A program made the translations under genes and the position numbers. 64,000 nt of DNA, from contig CAZUGK010000002.1 of NCBI GenBank assembly GCA_964619815.1, forward strand, positions 1 through 64,000, read 5' to 3'. This document shows, in pieces, positions 9,733-17,233 of this stretch. This DNA comes from BRH-c25 sp964619815. GTDB lineage: Bacteria > Bacillota > Clostridia > Lutisporales > Lutisporaceae. Numbering within the stretch: position 1 is the stretch's first letter; the number at the start of each line of letters is the position of its first letter. The notes below the pieces were generated by a model. That model searched no databases. It was given only the letters and a program-made list of their open reading frames with translations, and was not told where the DNA came from.

Positions 9733-9747
9733 ATGACATAAGTCAAT
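9733..9747 (-). promoter_or_regulatory. Putative SorC-type operator facing the minus-strand SDR
   Basis: On the minus strand this reads ATTGACTTATGTCAT, a near match to the motif found at four other places in this locus. TTGACT could also act as the -35 box of the minus-strand gene. Confidence 0.45.
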
Positions 9748-9797
9748 GGGTTATTATTCAACATTGACAAAATTTATAAAAAAATTCAAAAGCATTA

Positions 9798-9826
9798 TTG
9801 ACAAATGTCACGAACTATTCTAATAT
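9798..9826 (+). promoter_or_regulatory. Promoter and operator of the BMC operon
   Basis: TTGACA (9798-9803), a 17-base spacer and TAATAT (9821-9826). The operator motif TTGACAAATGTCACG (9798-9812) covers the -35 box, with TGACA/TGTCA as an inverted repeat. A repressor bound here would block RNA polymerase. Confidence 0.65.
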
Positions 9827-9876
9827 TGTATTAACAAATGTTTTAGAAAATGTTATGAGAAGGCGAGGTTGTTTAT

Positions 9877-10659
9877 ATGCTCGATAATTTAAAGGGTAAG
9901 GTGTGCGTTGTAACTGGTGCGGCACGCAGCATCGGACTTGGAATAGCAGAGAAATACTGTAAAGATGGTGCAAAGGTAGTCATGATAGATATCAACCCGG
10001 AGGTAGTGAAAGAAGCCGAGCGGCTGTCAATGGAATATGGAACGATAGCCAAAGCTTATGTTCTGAATATAACTGACAGGGATGCGGTTCTGAAATGCTT
10101 TGAGGATATCGTTCAGGAGCTGGGGCCTGTATTTGCCCTGGTCAACAATGCAGGAATAGTAGATCAACGTCCCTTTGAGGAAATTACTGAGGAGCAAATA
10201 AATAGACAGATGGCGGTTAATGTTAATGGAACGCTATTTTGCTGTCAGGGTGCCGCCAGGAGTATGAAGGAAAACAAGGAAGGAAGAATTATCAATTTTT
10301 CCTCCAAATCGGGGAAAACAGGTTCAGCCCTCATGGCTCATTACTCAGCAGCCAAGGGTGCCATAATATCGCTGACCCATGCACTTGCATTTGAATTAGC
10401 TTCCCATAACATACAGGTCAATTGTATATGCCCCGGCATAACTGATGCCACAGGTGTGTGGAGTGAAGTAAGCTCAGGTTATACGAAGAATATGAATCTC
10501 TCAAGAGAAGAGGTTGTTAAGCAGTTTACGTCAAAGATTCCGCTTAAAAGGCTTACAAATATTGAAGATGTCGTCGAAATGGTATTTTTTCTTACCCTGA
10601 AAGGAGATTACATGACAGGCCAGGCCTACAACGTAACCGGGGGAAGGGAGATGCACTAG
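9877..10659 (+). CDS. SDR-family oxidoreductase, first gene of the BMC operon
   Basis: This is a 260-residue classical SDR: VTGAARSIGLGIA cofactor loop, LVNNAGIV, Ser in NFSSKSGK, catalytic YSAAKGA and a C-terminal YNVTGG. An acidic residue (VVMIDINPEV) after beta-2 points to NAD rather than NADP. It is the first gene after the operator-bearing promoter and lies two bases before an alcohol dehydrogenase gene, so the two probably act in succession on the imported sugar or polyol. The family covers sorbitol, ribitol and 3-ketoacyl substrates, and the sequence does not settle which applies. Confidence 0.85.
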   Translation: MLDNLKGKVCVVTGAARSIGLGIAEKYCKDGAKVVMIDINPEVVKEAERLSMEYGTIAKAYVLNITDRDAVLKCFEDIVQELGPVFALVNNAGIVDQRPFEEITEEQINRQMAVNVNGTLFCCQGAARSMKENKEGRIINFSSKSGKTGSALMAHYSAAKGAIISLTHALAFELASHNIQVNCICPGITDATGVWSEVSSGYTKNMNLSREEVVKQFTSKIPLKRLTNIEDVVEMVFFLTLKGDYMTGQAYNVTGGREMH

Positions 10660-10660
10660 T

Positions 10661-11707
10661 ATGAGCAAGGATGTGGGAAAGTGCGTAAATTACTATGCTC
10701 CTATGGATGTACGCATCGAGCCGATGACAGAGGTGCCCCAAATATCGGAAGGGGAAGTACTGGTCAAAATTGAAGCCTGTGCTATCTGCGGCACTGATAT
10801 TAAATCCTTTCGCAACGGTAATCCGAGGATTAGGCCGCCTCAAATCATGGGGCACGAGTTCTGCGGTGAGATTGTAGGGATAGGCAAGGGAGTAAGCAAT
10901 TACAAGACTGGACAGAGAGTGACCATGGCTACGACAATAGGCTGCGGACAGTGTGTTTATTGTACAAAAGGTAAAACCAATCTGTGCAGAAGTGCCGAAG
11001 CAATGGGCTTCCACTATCCCGGTGCCATGGCTCCCTACGTTGTGATACCTGCAAAAGCAGTTAGTCAAAACCACCTAGTGGACGTTGGAGGTCTGGATGC
11101 AGTCATCGCCAGTTTAAGTGAGCCCATGTCCTGCGCCATGAACGATATAAGCAAGGTTCCGGACGAGGAGTTGAAGAGTGCACTTGTGATTGGTCTCGGA
11201 CCGCTGGGAATGCTGCATGCGGTGTGTTTGAAGGAGAAAGGCGTTGAAAATATCGTTTGTGTAGCTAACCCCGGTAAACGATACGATATGGCTAAGCATT
11301 TGGGTTTTGATAAAGTCTATACCCCAGCCGAGATTGACGGGAAGTATCTGGAGCTGACAAACGGCGAAGGCTTTGATCTTGTTATTATAACTGCCCCCAG
11401 CAATGAAGTGCAGGGGAAGGCGCCAATGTACGCGAGAAAGGGTGGATATGTATCCTATTTCGCCAGCCTGCCTGTAGGAGATGAAATGCTTAGTATGAAT
11501 AGCAGGACCATCCACTACAATGAGCTTATCCTGTATGGTACATCGGACTCGACGGTCAAGCATGTTCAGGCAGCGGTAGATCTTCTCCGCAAGAATCCTG
11601 AGGGCTTCAGACCGCTGATTACCCATGTCATGCCTTTTGAAGATTTCCACAAGGCTATGGAGGAAATAAAAGCAGGCAATGCAGTAAAGATAGTGCTCAT
11701 ACCATAA
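10661..11707 (+). CDS. Zinc-dependent alcohol/polyol dehydrogenase (MDR family)
   Basis: This 348-residue enzyme has the zinc MDR pattern: catalytic ligand region CAICGTDIKSF, GHEFCGEIVGIG, and the structural zinc cysteines in CGQCVYCTKGKTNLC. The Rossmann domain carries VIGLGPLGML. It resembles sorbitol, threonine or other polyol dehydrogenases. The gene directly follows an SDR gene and precedes shell genes, so it likely oxidises the imported polyol or reduces an aldehyde to recycle NAD. No encapsulation-type helix is seen at either end, so it probably works outside the shell. Substrate unknown. Confidence 0.85.
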   Translation: MSKDVGKCVNYYAPMDVRIEPMTEVPQISEGEVLVKIEACAICGTDIKSFRNGNPRIRPPQIMGHEFCGEIVGIGKGVSNYKTGQRVTMATTIGCGQCVYCTKGKTNLCRSAEAMGFHYPGAMAPYVVIPAKAVSQNHLVDVGGLDAVIASLSEPMSCAMNDISKVPDEELKSALVIGLGPLGMLHAVCLKEKGVENIVCVANPGKRYDMAKHLGFDKVYTPAEIDGKYLELTNGEGFDLVIITAPSNEVQGKAPMYARKGGYVSYFASLPVGDEMLSMNSRTIHYNELILYGTSDSTVKHVQAAVDLLRKNPEGFRPLITHVMPFEDFHKAMEEIKAGNAVKIVLIP

Positions 11708-11741
11708 AAGTACAGAGATAAAAAGATGAAGCGTGCAGGAC

Positions 11742-11762
11742 TTGGGGATATTTTACCCCAAG
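11742..11762 (+). other. Intercistronic stem-loop before the shell genes
   Basis: CTTGGGG pairs with CCCCAAG around a short AT-rich loop, with no T-run. It lies in the 117-base gap between the dehydrogenase and the first pentamer gene and may adjust mRNA stability. Confidence 0.4.
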
Positions 11763-11824
11763 CAATAGATAGAGCTTGGTTTCAAGCCCTATAAGGAGCC
11801 GGGAATTATGGAGGTAATGGGATT

Positions 11825-12121
11825 ATGTATGCTGCAAAGGTGATCGGTACAGTGGTATGTACGACGAAAGACGAAAAACTGAATGGCAGAAAGCTCCTGG
11901 TGGTACAGCCGGTCAGCCTTCTGACGCTTCAATACGAGGGTAAGCCTGCTGTAGCAATAGATTCTGTGGGTGCAGGCCTGAATGAAATCGTACTGGTCGT
12001 AGGGGGAAGCTCTGCAAGGCAAACCGCCATCACAACCAATACACCGGTGGATGCAACCATTATGGCCATTGTGGATTTGATAGACATTGACGGGAATAAG
12101 GTGTTTGACAAGGGACAGTAA
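11825..12121 (+). CDS. BMC-P vertex protein (EutN/CcmL family), copy 1
   Basis: This 98-residue protein has the family form: MYAAKVIGTVVCTTKDEKL start, LLVVQPV, and the pentamer core VGAGLNEIVLVVGGSSAR. DATIMAIVDLIDI closes the fold. Proteins of this family form pentamers that cap the vertices of microcompartment shells. It is the first of three tandem copies. ATG follows GGAGGTAATGG. Confidence 0.92.
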   Translation: MYAAKVIGTVVCTTKDEKLNGRKLLVVQPVSLLTLQYEGKPAVAIDSVGAGLNEIVLVVGGSSARQTAITTNTPVDATIMAIVDLIDIDGNKVFDKGQ

Positions 12122-12141
12122 GCTGGATTGGAGTGATATGC

Positions 12142-12417
12142 GTGTTTTTAGCCAGAATAATCGGAACGGTGGTAGCAACACAAAAGGATGAATCGCTGAA
12201 GGGTGTCAAGCTGATGGTCATACAGCCTTTAGATTCCTTTGAGAATAATACCGGAACCCCGATTATAGCAGCAGATACGATCGGCGCCGGCTATGGAGAG
12301 CTCGTTTTCTGTGCCAAAAGCAAGGAGGGAGCGATGCCCCTGCACGATCCAAATGCCCCTGTGGACGCCGGAATCATAGGAATTGTTGACAGTATATACA
12401 ATGAAAGAAAAGGATGA
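12142..12417 (+). CDS. BMC-P vertex protein (EutN/CcmL family), copy 2
   Basis: I place the start at GTG 12142, 8 bases after GGAG, rather than at an in-frame GTG at 12133; this gives 91 residues. Features are ARIIGTVVATQKDESLKG, LMVIQPL, DTIGAGYGELVFCA and DAGIIGIVDSIY. In this copy the usual GGSSAR loop near the pore reads KSKEGAM, so its pore lining may differ from copies 1 and 3. Its stop overlaps the region just before copy 3, so the genes are probably translationally coupled. Confidence 0.9.
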   Translation: MFLARIIGTVVATQKDESLKGVKLMVIQPLDSFENNTGTPIIAADTIGAGYGELVFCAKSKEGAMPLHDPNAPVDAGIIGIVDSIYNERKG

Positions 12418-12422
12418 TCGCT

Positions 12423-12716
12423 ATGATTTTTTCACGTGTTGTCGGGAACCTGGTTGCTACCCAAAAAAACGAACATCTGAAGGGCGCCAAGCTGATGCTT
12501 CTGCAGCCCCTTGATGCCAAAGGAGACTGTGCCGGTGAGCAGTTTATTGCAATTGATGCAGTGGGCGCAGGTATCGGTGATATTGTGCTGGCCATTGCGG
12601 AAGGCGGTTCTGCAAGGCAGGCCTATAAGGCTCAAAGCCCGTTGGCCCCTATTGATACAATTATAGCGGGTATTGTAGACGTTATTGATACGGAAGACGG
12701 AATGATAAGATTATAA
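12423..12716 (+). CDS. BMC-P vertex protein (EutN/CcmL family), copy 3
   Basis: The ATG at 12423 follows AAAGGATGAT and is preferred to an in-frame ATG at 12414. The 97-residue product reads SRVVGNLVATQKNEHLKG, LMLLQPLD, DAVGAGIGDIVLAIAEGGSAR and ends with IIAGIVDVID. It keeps the GGSAR loop. Together with copies 1 and 2 it gives the shell three distinct vertex proteins. Confidence 0.92.
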   Translation: MIFSRVVGNLVATQKNEHLKGAKLMLLQPLDAKGDCAGEQFIAIDAVGAGIGDIVLAIAEGGSARQAYKAQSPLAPIDTIIAGIVDVIDTEDGMIRL

Positions 12717-12719
12717 CCA

Positions 12720-12781
12720 TTTTGCCAGCCAAGCGAGCTTGGGGCAAAAGGGCAACGAGGCCGGGGATATTTCGGCTCGTT
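12720..12781 (+). other. Two stem-loops between the vertex genes and deoC
   Basis: TTTTGCC..CCAAGC pairs with GCTTGGGGCAAAA (12720-12749). AACGAG pairs with CTCGTT around a GC-rich centre (12754-12781). Neither has a T-tract. They may be processing or stabilising structures that set the ratio of shell protein to enzyme. Confidence 0.45.
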
Positions 12782-12805
12782 ATATGATTAGGATGAGGTG
12801 AGAGA

Positions 12806-13663
12806 ATGGAAATTAGCAAGCTCATAGAAAGCATAACACAGGAGGTTCTTAAGGAACTGGGTGAAAGCGGCGTTTCGAACTTTAGAGGAATTGATACCAA
12901 GGAGGTGCTGCCTAACGGGGTTGATATCAATCATCTTGCAAGCACAGTGGATCATACTGTCCTCAAACCGGAAACCAGCAGAAAAACGATAGAAAAGTTC
13001 TGCAAGGAAGCCATTGAGTGGAAATTTGCATCGGTATGTGTGAACCCTACTCATGTCAAGCTTGCTGCCAGCCTGTTAAAGGGAACTGATGTCAAGGTAT
13101 GCACAGTAATCGGCTTTCCTCTGGGAGCCAACACCTCTTTTGTAAAAGCTGCTGAAACCAGAGATGCCATAGCAAATGGAGCTCAAGAGGTTGACATGGT
13201 GATCAACATTGGCGCACTCAAGGATGGGGACTACGATTTGATTTCCAGGGACATAAAGGCAGTCGTTGATGCAGCGGCAGGCCAGGCGAAGGTGAAAGTC
13301 ATTATAGAGACCTGCCTGCTTACCGAACAGGAAAAGATCAAAGCCTGTCTGCTTGCGAAGAGTGTAGGGGCGGATTTCGTCAAGACTTCCACCGGAATGA
13401 GTACAGGCGGTGCAACCGTGGAGGATATTACGCTGATGAGGAAAACAGTGGGTCCGCAAATGGGAGTCAAGGCTTCGACAGGTGTCAACGACCGCGAAAT
13501 CGCTCTAAACCTCATAAGAGCCGGGGCAACTCGGCTGGGCACCAGTAAGGGCATGATCATACAGACAGGGCAAAATCCTGAGGAAGCAGCCTGCATCAAC
13601 TGCGGCAACTGCAAGAAAGGCTGTCCGACAGGAAATACACATATGGTGAAAGACAGCTATTAG
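12806..13663 (+). CDS. deoC: DeoC-family aldolase with encapsulation helix and C-terminal [4Fe-4S]-like cysteine motif
   Basis: This is a 285-residue class I aldolase. The TIM-barrel core runs from about residue 40 to 250. The Schiff-base Lys is K193 in ADFVKTSTG and the second Lys is K222 in GVKASTGV. The family's usual KASGGVR phosphate loop reads KASTGVND. Residues 1-20 form an amphipathic helix (ISKLIESITQEVLKEL) joined by a linker, the pattern of BMC encapsulation peptides. The C-terminus adds CINCGNCKKGCPTG (Cys 263, 266, 269, 273), an exact CxxCxxCxxxCP motif known from ferredoxins and unusual in DeoC. DeoC enzymes split 2-deoxyribose 5-phosphate into acetaldehyde and glyceraldehyde 3-phosphate; the true substrate here may differ. 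Confidence 0.88.
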   Translation: MEISKLIESITQEVLKELGESGVSNFRGIDTKEVLPNGVDINHLASTVDHTVLKPETSRKTIEKFCKEAIEWKFASVCVNPTHVKLAASLLKGTDVKVCTVIGFPLGANTSFVKAAETRDAIANGAQEVDMVINIGALKDGDYDLISRDIKAVVDAAAGQAKVKVIIETCLLTEQEKIKACLLAKSVGADFVKTSTGMSTGGATVEDITLMRKTVGPQMGVKASTGVNDREIALNLIRAGATRLGTSKGMIIQTGQNPEEAACINCGNCKKGCPTGNTHMVKDSY

Positions 13664-13676
13664 TGTCAAATATGGC

Positions 13677-13770
13677 GAAATAGCGAGGGGAAAATGTCCC
13701 CCACCTCGATATAACGCATAGAGGTAAGAAAATTTACTTCAGTCGAAAATTTTCTGCTTAAGCGTTAGAA
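13677..13770 (+). repeat. 94-bp structured repeat (family R2), copy A
   Basis: This is nearly identical to 26687-26780 and the same length. A GCGAGG/CCTCG hairpin is followed by AACGC..GCGTT enclosing self-complementary AGAAAATTT/GAAAATTTTCT segments. It fills the gap between deoC and the aldehyde dehydrogenase gene. Confidence 0.8.
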
Positions 13771-13783
13771 GGGAAGTGAAAAT

Positions 13784-15241
13784 GTGAGTATCAACGATTC
13801 GGAGAATATAGAAAAGTCCATAAAAGAAGCAAATGAGTTTATGGCTGTGGCCTATGAAAGTCAGAAGCTGCTGGAAGAGTACGAACAGCCGGCAATCGAC
13901 AGAATTGTCAAGGCAATGGCGGATGCGGGGTATGAAAATGCCAGCAAGCTGGCTTATATGGCAGTTGAAGAATCTAATATCGGAATCGCAGAAGACAAGG
14001 TGATCAAGAATATATTTGCTACGAAAAACCTGTATGAATACATAAAAGACATGAAAACAGCAGGGATAGTAAGTGAAGATAAGCAAAAAGGTATTATTGA
14101 AATAGCGGCTCCCATGGGAGTGGTGGTAGGACTGATCCCGACCACTAATCCCACATCAACAGTAATGTATAAAGCAATTATCGCAATAAAATCCCGAAAT
14201 TCCATCGTCTTTTCGCCTCATCCCAGATCGGTAAGGTGTTGTGTAGAGGCTGCACGTATCATGGAAGAGGCTGCTGTTTCGGCAGGGGCTCCCAGGGGCG
14301 TAATAACATGCCTTTCCAACTGCACTAAGGAAGCTACCGATACCCTGATGCAGCACCCCAAGGCCTCTGTGATACTGGCTACAGGCGGAAGCGCAATGGT
14401 AAAGGCTGCATACAGCTCAGGTACGCCTGCATTTGGAGTCGGACCGGGAAATGTTCCCGCGTTTATAGAGAAATCTGCGGACATAAAGGACTCCATCGAT
14501 AAAATATTTATGAGCAAAACCTTTGACAACGGGACCATATGCGCATCAGAGCAGGCTATCATCGCAGAAGCTTCGATCTATGAAACAGTCAAAGCCGAGG
14601 CGGTTAGAAAAGGCGGGTATTTTGTTGAAGGAGATGCATTAAAGGCTCTGGAAAAGACCGTAATCACGGAAGGCGGAGGAGTCAATCCCCAGGTTGTAGG
14701 GCAATCTCCCAAAAGAATAGCGGAGCTGGCAGGCATTCGCATCCCTGACGGCACGAGAATCATATGTGCTGAACTAAAGGGGGTGGGCAGGGATTATCCC
14801 CTTTCAGCGGAAAAGCTTTGTCCTGTACTTGCATTCTACACTGTTGAAGATTGGGAATCCGGCTGCAAAAAGTGCATCGAGCTCTTAAATTACGGCGGGG
14901 TGGGTCACACAATGGTCATACACTCTCATAATGATAGGATTATTCAAGAGTTCGGGCTTAAAAAGCCGGTATTCCGTATTTTGGTAAACACTCCATCTTC
15001 ACAGGGTGCCATAGGTTACACCACCGGGCTTGCGCCGGCTTTGACGTTGGGCTGTGGAACCTGGGGCGGGAGCATAACCTCAGATAATGTTACTCCACTG
15101 CATTTGATCAATCGGAAGAGGATTGCCTACCATCAGCCTGAAACAAAGGTGGAGGTCCCCAAGAGTAAGGCAAAATTTGTATATGCACTGACAGAAATAC
15201 AAAGAGCAGTTGAACGAACAAGTCGATTTGAAAATTTTTAG
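13784..15241 (+). CDS. CoA-acylating aldehyde dehydrogenase (PduP/EutE type)
   Basis: This encodes 485 residues starting from GTG after a GGGAAGTG site. It has the acylating aldehyde dehydrogenase pattern: IPTTNPTSTVMYKAIIAIKSRN, ATGGSAMVKAAYSSGTPAFGVGPGN, and catalytic Cys253 in NGTICASEQ. It should turn the aldehyde released by the aldolase into acyl-CoA and NADH inside the shell. The last 35 residues, from QPETKVEV, form a linker plus an amphipathic helix (KFVYALTEIQRAVERTSRF), a likely C-terminal encapsulation peptide. The final nine residues are encoded by a segment that matches the end of the R1 repeat. Confidence 0.92.
   Translation: MSINDSENIEKSIKEANEFMAVAYESQKLLEEYEQPAIDRIVKAMADAGYENASKLAYMAVEESNIGIAEDKVIKNIFATKNLYEYIKDMKTAGIVSEDKQKGIIEIAAPMGVVVGLIPTTNPTSTVMYKAIIAIKSRNSIVFSPHPRSVRCCVEAARIMEEAAVSAGAPRGVITCLSNCTKEATDTLMQHPKASVILATGGSAMVKAAYSSGTPAFGVGPGNVPAFIEKSADIKDSIDKIFMSKTFDNGTICASEQAIIAEASIYETVKAEAVRKGGYFVEGDALKALEKTVITEGGGVNPQVVGQSPKRIAELAGIRIPDGTRIICAELKGVGRDYPLSAEKLCPVLAFYTVEDWESGCKKCIELLNYGGVGHTMVIHSHNDRIIQEFGLKKPVFRILVNTPSSQGAIGYTTGLAPALTLGCGTWGGSITSDNVTPLHLINRKRIAYHQPETKVEVPKSKAKFVYALTEIQRAVERTSRFENF
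15216..15232 (+). repeat. R1 repeat tail inside the aldehyde dehydrogenase 3' end
   Basis: GAACAAGTCGATTTGAA is identical over 17 bases to the end of the R1 element at 25901-25917. Here it is read as coding sequence for the C-terminus of the preceding enzyme. Confidence 0.6.
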
Positions 15242-15260
15242 TTGATAGGAGGATCTTATA

Positions 15261-15590
15261 ATGAGCGAAGCAATAGGAATGATTGAAACCAAAGGCCTTG
15301 TAGGTGCAATAGAGGCGGCGGACGCAATGGTAAAAGCAGCTAATGTGCATCTTGTGGGCAAGGAAATCGTCGGAGGAGGCTTTGTAATGGTAATCGTCCG
15401 CGGCGATGTCGGAGCAGTGAAGGCTGCAACTGATGCGGGTGCGGCTGCGGCAGGAAGAGTCGGAGAGCTGAAATCTGTGCATGTAATTCCGCGGCCCCAT
15501 AGCGAGGTCGAAGCAATATTACCCGGCACAGAAAAGGCTGTGGAAGTAGCTGCAAAACCACAATCTCCAGCGAAGAAGCAGGAACAATAA
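15261..15590 (+). CDS. BMC-H hexameric shell protein with C-terminal tail
   Basis: This 109-residue Pfam BMC-domain protein of the PduA/EutM type has ALGMIETKG-like IGMIETKGLVGAIEAADAM, KEIVGGGFVMVIVRGDVGAVKAA and HVIPRPHSEVEAILP. It carries about 20 extra residues (EKAVEVAAKPQSPAKKQEQ) after the domain, which the other two copies lack. The pore loop reads GGGF. A tail of this kind could project from one face of the shell. AGGAGG precedes the ATG. Confidence 0.95.
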   Translation: MSEAIGMIETKGLVGAIEAADAMVKAANVHLVGKEIVGGGFVMVIVRGDVGAVKAATDAGAAAAGRVGELKSVHVIPRPHSEVEAILPGTEKAVEVAAKPQSPAKKQEQ

Positions 15591-15611
15591 GTTAATGAAT
15601 GGAGGATTTTT

Positions 15612-15881
15612 ATGGATAATGCTCTGGGTATGATAGAAACCAAAGGGTTGGTAGGGGCAATTGAAGCTGCCGATGCTATGGTTAAGGCTGCAAACGTTAG
15701 TCTTGTAGGCAAGGAATGCATTGGCGGTGCATTTGTAACGGTTATGGTGAGGGGAGACGTAGGAGCAGTGAAGGCAGCTACTGACGCAGGCGCAGCAGCG
15801 GCTCAAAGAGTGGGTGAACTTAAGTCGGTTCATGTAATTCCACGTCCTCATGCTGAGGTGGAAATAATTCTGCCAAGATAA
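15612..15881 (+). CDS. BMC-H hexameric shell protein, second copy
   Basis: This is an 89-residue single-domain shell protein, MDNALGMIETKGLVGAIEAA through HVIPRPHAEVEIILPR. The pore region reads CIGGAF, with a Cys two residues before the Gly-Gly. Its close similarity to the neighbouring copies at both protein and DNA level shows recent tandem duplication. Confidence 0.95.
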   Translation: MDNALGMIETKGLVGAIEAADAMVKAANVSLVGKECIGGAFVTVMVRGDVGAVKAATDAGAAAAQRVGELKSVHVIPRPHAEVEIILPR

Positions 15882-15909
15882 TATTTTTATGAATCAGGAG
15901 GTATTTAAC

Positions 15910-16182
15910 ATGGAAGATGCTCTGGGTATGGTAGAAACCATTGGCGAGGTAGGAGCCATTGAAGCAGCGGATGCAATGGTAAAGGCAGCAAATGTAAGAC
16001 TTGTTGGTAAAGAGAAGATCGGAAGCGGCTATGTCACAGTAATGGTAAGAGGCGATGTCGGAGCAGTGAAGGCAGCTACCGAAGCAGGTGCGGCAGCGGC
16101 TCAAAAAGTTGGAGAGCTGAAATCTGTTCATGTGATTCCGCGCCCTCATAAGGAAGTTGAAAGTATATTGCCAGGAAAATAG
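15910..16182 (+). CDS. BMC-H hexameric shell protein, third copy
   Basis: ATG at 15910 lies 7 bases after AGGAGGT, which favours it over an upstream start at 15889; this gives 90 residues. MEDALGMVETIGEVGAIEAA begins the BMC domain, and the pore loop is KIGSGYV, unlike the GG of the other two. The three hexamers therefore probably differ in pore chemistry. Confidence 0.95.
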   Translation: MEDALGMVETIGEVGAIEAADAMVKAANVRLVGKEKIGSGYVTVMVRGDVGAVKAATEAGAAAAQKVGELKSVHVIPRPHKEVESILPGK

Positions 16183-16216
16183 ATTGAAAAAAGCGAAAAA
16201 CAGGCGGTGGTAGCTG

Positions 16217-17080
16217 GTGGAAGCAGAATTTGTAAGCAAGATAGTAAAGGCGGTATTGGCGAAATTAAACACAAACCTTCAATTATATAGTGAAAAGCCG
16301 ATACCCATAGGGGTATCCAACAGGCATGTCCATCTTTCAAAAACAGATCTGGAGGTGCTGTTCGGACAGGGCTATGAGTTAAGCCGACTTAAGGAATTGT
16401 CCCAGCCAGGACAGTACGCCTGTACTGAGACCGTGATCCTGGCAGGCCCCAAGGGCTGCATAGAGCAGGTAAGGATACTTGGACCTGTAAGATCACTGAC
16501 ACAGGTTGAGATTCTTCGGAGCGATGCATTCCGGCTGGGCGTCAATGCGCCTGTCCGTGAGTCAGGCAGTCTGAACGGCTCAGAAGGTATCACGCTCATT
16601 GGCCCGAAGGGCAGTGTGCAGCTGACGGAAGGAGTTATTGCAGCTCAAAGGCATATTCATATGACTCCAGAGGATGCAGTATGCTTTGGTGTAGCTGACG
16701 GGCAGCTTGTCTCGCTTAAAGTCGGAGGTACAAGGGGGCTGGTTTTTGATCATATCGTGGTCAGGGTAAGCCGCAATTTCAGTCTTGAATGCCACATTGA
16801 TATGGATGAAGCGAATGCTGCAGAAGTAAATACCGGGGCACCGGGTTACCTGTTTGGCATTTCAAATGAAGGTATCCCTGAAGCAGCCGCACAACCTGCA
16901 GATAACTTCAGGTCTGAGCAGCCATTAAAGCTCATAACGGAAGAAACTGTCAGAGATGCTTGTAAAAAAGGCGTAAAGCTGAAGGTCTGCAAGGATACCA
17001 TATATACTCCTCTTGCGAGGGATGCCATTAAGGAACTGAAGGCTGAAGCTATTATAACGACGGCGTCAATCCCCGACTGA
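16217..17080 (+). CDS. pduL: Phosphate acyltransferase PduL with C-terminal extension
   Basis: This encodes 287 residues starting from GTG. The core (about 28-215) carries the two PduL halves with zinc-binding motifs: VSNRHVHLS and QRHIHMTPEDA. PduL turns acyl-CoA and phosphate into acyl phosphate and recycles CoA within the shell. Residues 1-20 (AEFVSKIVKAVLAKL) form a typical encapsulation helix. PduL is usually near 210 residues, whereas here about 65 more follow, with KLITEETVRDACKKG and IYTPLARDAIKELKAEAI. That segment resembles the small protein encoded next. The last residues (TTASIPD) are encoded by the start of repeat R1. Confidence 0.9.
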   Translation: MEAEFVSKIVKAVLAKLNTNLQLYSEKPIPIGVSNRHVHLSKTDLEVLFGQGYELSRLKELSQPGQYACTETVILAGPKGCIEQVRILGPVRSLTQVEILRSDAFRLGVNAPVRESGSLNGSEGITLIGPKGSVQLTEGVIAAQRHIHMTPEDAVCFGVADGQLVSLKVGGTRGLVFDHIVVRVSRNFSLECHIDMDEANAAEVNTGAPGYLFGISNEGIPEAAAQPADNFRSEQPLKLITEETVRDACKKGVKLKVCKDTIYTPLARDAIKELKAEAIITTASIPD

Positions 17081-17212
17081 CGCCTACGGTTTCGAGTTAT
17101 GGCAAGTGAATTACCAAAACCCAAAACCGTTCGTTCAACGATTTGAGTGCCGTGCGAATATTCGCTGATGCGAATCGCACATGGCTATTCAAATCAAACA
17201 AGTCGATTTGAA
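17057..17212 (+). repeat. 156-bp structured repeat (family R1), copy A
   Basis: This is highly similar to 25769-25917. It contains CCAAAACCGT able to pair with an upstream ACGGTTT segment, an ATTCGC/GCGAAT hairpin, and TTCAAATC paired with GATTTGAA at the end. Its first 24 bases lie inside the PduL gene and its end abuts the next gene. Confidence 0.85.
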
Positions 17213-17233
17213 TTTATGGATGAGGTGGTTGAA

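Noticed and set aside
15080..15721. 213-codon open frame on the minus strand
   Set aside because: It is antisense to the aldehyde dehydrogenase and shell genes and arises from their alanine-rich codon pattern; it has no ribosome binding site or family motif.
17147..17233. Longer start for the small BMC protein
   Set aside because: The extra residues would be translated from repeat R1; TTG 17234 has the only good ribosome binding site.
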